A stretch of DNA of 64,000 nucleotides from Pararhizobium capsulatum DSM 1112 (GTDB taxonomy: Bacteria; Pseudomonadota; Alphaproteobacteria; Rhizobiales; Rhizobiaceae). Positions 63,276-64,000 of the stretch are shown piece by piece; position 1 is the stretch's first letter; each line of letters starts with the position of its first letter. The stretch spans positions 3,877,001 through 3,941,000 of the forward strand of contig NZ_JAUSVF010000001.1 in the NCBI RefSeq assembly GCF_030814475.1, in the 5' to 3' direction. A program made the position numbers and the translations under genes. Below the pieces are notes generated by a model. It searched no databases. It saw nothing but the letters and a program-made list of their open reading frames with translations, and was not told the origin of the DNA.

Positions 63276-64000
63276 CGACCGCACACGAAAATGCTCCCGC
63301 AGCAACAGTCGGAAACACCGGCGATGGTCTTCGCGAAATCCTGCGGTCCGGCGCGGTGTTCATCCTGCTCGCCGCCATGATGATCGGCTTTGCCATCGCC
63401 CAGCCGGCCTTCATCAACCTCAACAACCTGATGAGCATCCTGCAGGCGGTTTCCGTTGTTGCCATCCTCGGCGCCGGTGTCACGGTGACGCTTGCCGTTG
63501 GCGGTTTCGACCTGTCGATCGGCGCGGTCGCGGCATCCAGTGTGATGGCCGCAAGCTATTTCATGATTGTCTGGGGTTTTGGCGCGGGCGCGACCGTCGT
63601 GCTGGTGGTGTTTCTCGGCGCCGGCATCGGCCTTCTCAACGCCCTGCTGATCGTTCGCCTCAAGGTGCCAGACCTGCTGGCGACGCTCGCCATGATGTTC
63701 CTGCTGACGGGCCTGCAGCTCATTCCGACCGCCGGCCGTTCCATCTCGCCGGGCCTGATCCTGCCCGATGGCGCGACGGCAACCGGCAAGTACGATCCGC
63801 TGTTTCTCGCCATCGGCCGCTCCAGTGTGTTCGGCGTGGTGCCGCTGCCCGTCATTCTCATGGCCATCGTCGCCATCGCGCTGTTCGTTCTGACGGAGCG
63901 AACCCGCATCGGCCGCCTGCTGTTTGCGACCGGCGGCAATGAGCTCGCGACCCGTCTTGCCGGCGGGCCGACCAACCGGCTGAAGACGCTTGCCTATGTG
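63272..64000 (+). CDS. Sugar ABC transporter permease (RbsC type), cut by window edge
   Basis: The first 243 residues of a BPD_transp_2 permease are visible, out of about 330 usual. After a polar start come membrane segments beginning at VFILLAAMMIGFAIAQPAF, then LGAGVTVTLAVGGFDLSIGA (the family's conserved GGxDLSVG motif), LLNALLIVRLKVPDLLATLA, and the start of RIGRLLFATGGNELATRLAG, the ATPase-contact loop. The ATG overlaps the ATPase stop. The frame runs off the right edge without a stop. Confidence 0.92.
   Translation, partial: MTTAHENAPAATVGNTGDGLREILRSGAVFILLAAMMIGFAIAQPAFINLNNLMSILQAVSVVAILGAGVTVTLAVGGFDLSIGAVAASSVMAASYFMIVWGFGAGATVVLVVFLGAGIGLLNALLIVRLKVPDLLATLAMMFLLTGLQLIPTAGRSISPGLILPDGATATGKYDPLFLAIGRSSVFGVVPLPVILMAIVAIALFVLTERTRIGRLLFATGGNELATRLAGGPTNRLKTLAYV

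Overview
The window comes from a chromosome-like region of an alphaproteobacterium of the Rhizobiales, most likely Rhizobiaceae. The evidence is GC-rich DNA, gene orders typical of that family (lysA next to a TIGR02302 gene; ftsEX; hisC-tyrC; dnaJ-cobS-cobT; aroK-aroB; xerD next to accA), aerobic cobaltochelatase subunits, a CpdR-type receiver, a CtrA-type TTAA-N7-TTAA site, and a Rhizobiales-type palindromic intergenic repeat.

Positions 1-39510 are core genome. They hold lysine, tyrosine, histidine and shikimate biosynthesis (lysA, tyrC, hisC, aroK, aroB), cell division and envelope genes (ftsE, ftsX, plsC, a YdcF-type protein, a YafK-type L,D-transpeptidase lipoprotein, a D-Ala-D-Ala carboxypeptidase, a CorC-type protein), purine salvage (hpt), ribosomal protein L28, a queuosine-precursor transporter, B12 synthesis (cobS, cobT), fatty-acid synthesis (accA), chromosome-dimer resolution (xerD), sulfur transfer (tusA), a CobW-type metallochaperone, an M20 peptidase with an Lrp-type regulator, and a zinc alcohol dehydrogenase divergent from an AraC-type regulator.

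Positions 39896-48246 look like a self-contained quinate/shikimate catabolic island. It has two tandem GntR/FCD regulators, a 3-dehydroshikimate dehydratase fused to an HPPD-like domain, a complete polar-amino-acid-type ABC importer, a type II dehydroquinase and a divergent shikimate/quinate dehydrogenase. The enzymes are enough to take quinate or shikimate to protocatechuate, and the importer probably brings the substrate in. A broken Gfo/Idh/MocA oxidoreductase lies inside the operon.

Positions 48311-57567 form an organosulfonate island: an SsuABC importer, a TauABC-like importer, SsuD monooxygenase, a small serine hydrolase and an FAD/NAD(P)-binding protein. A recurring ATAGAAT-type motif lies in the intergenic regions and suggests a common sulfur-starvation control.

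Positions 57568-61790 are a small mobile region. An IS1182-type element and an IS5-family (IS427-like) element flank an orphan Imm53 immunity gene with no visible toxin. The window ends in a ribose-type sugar ABC transporter (fused ATPase, then a permease cut by the edge). No tRNA, rRNA, CRISPR array or prophage was seen.
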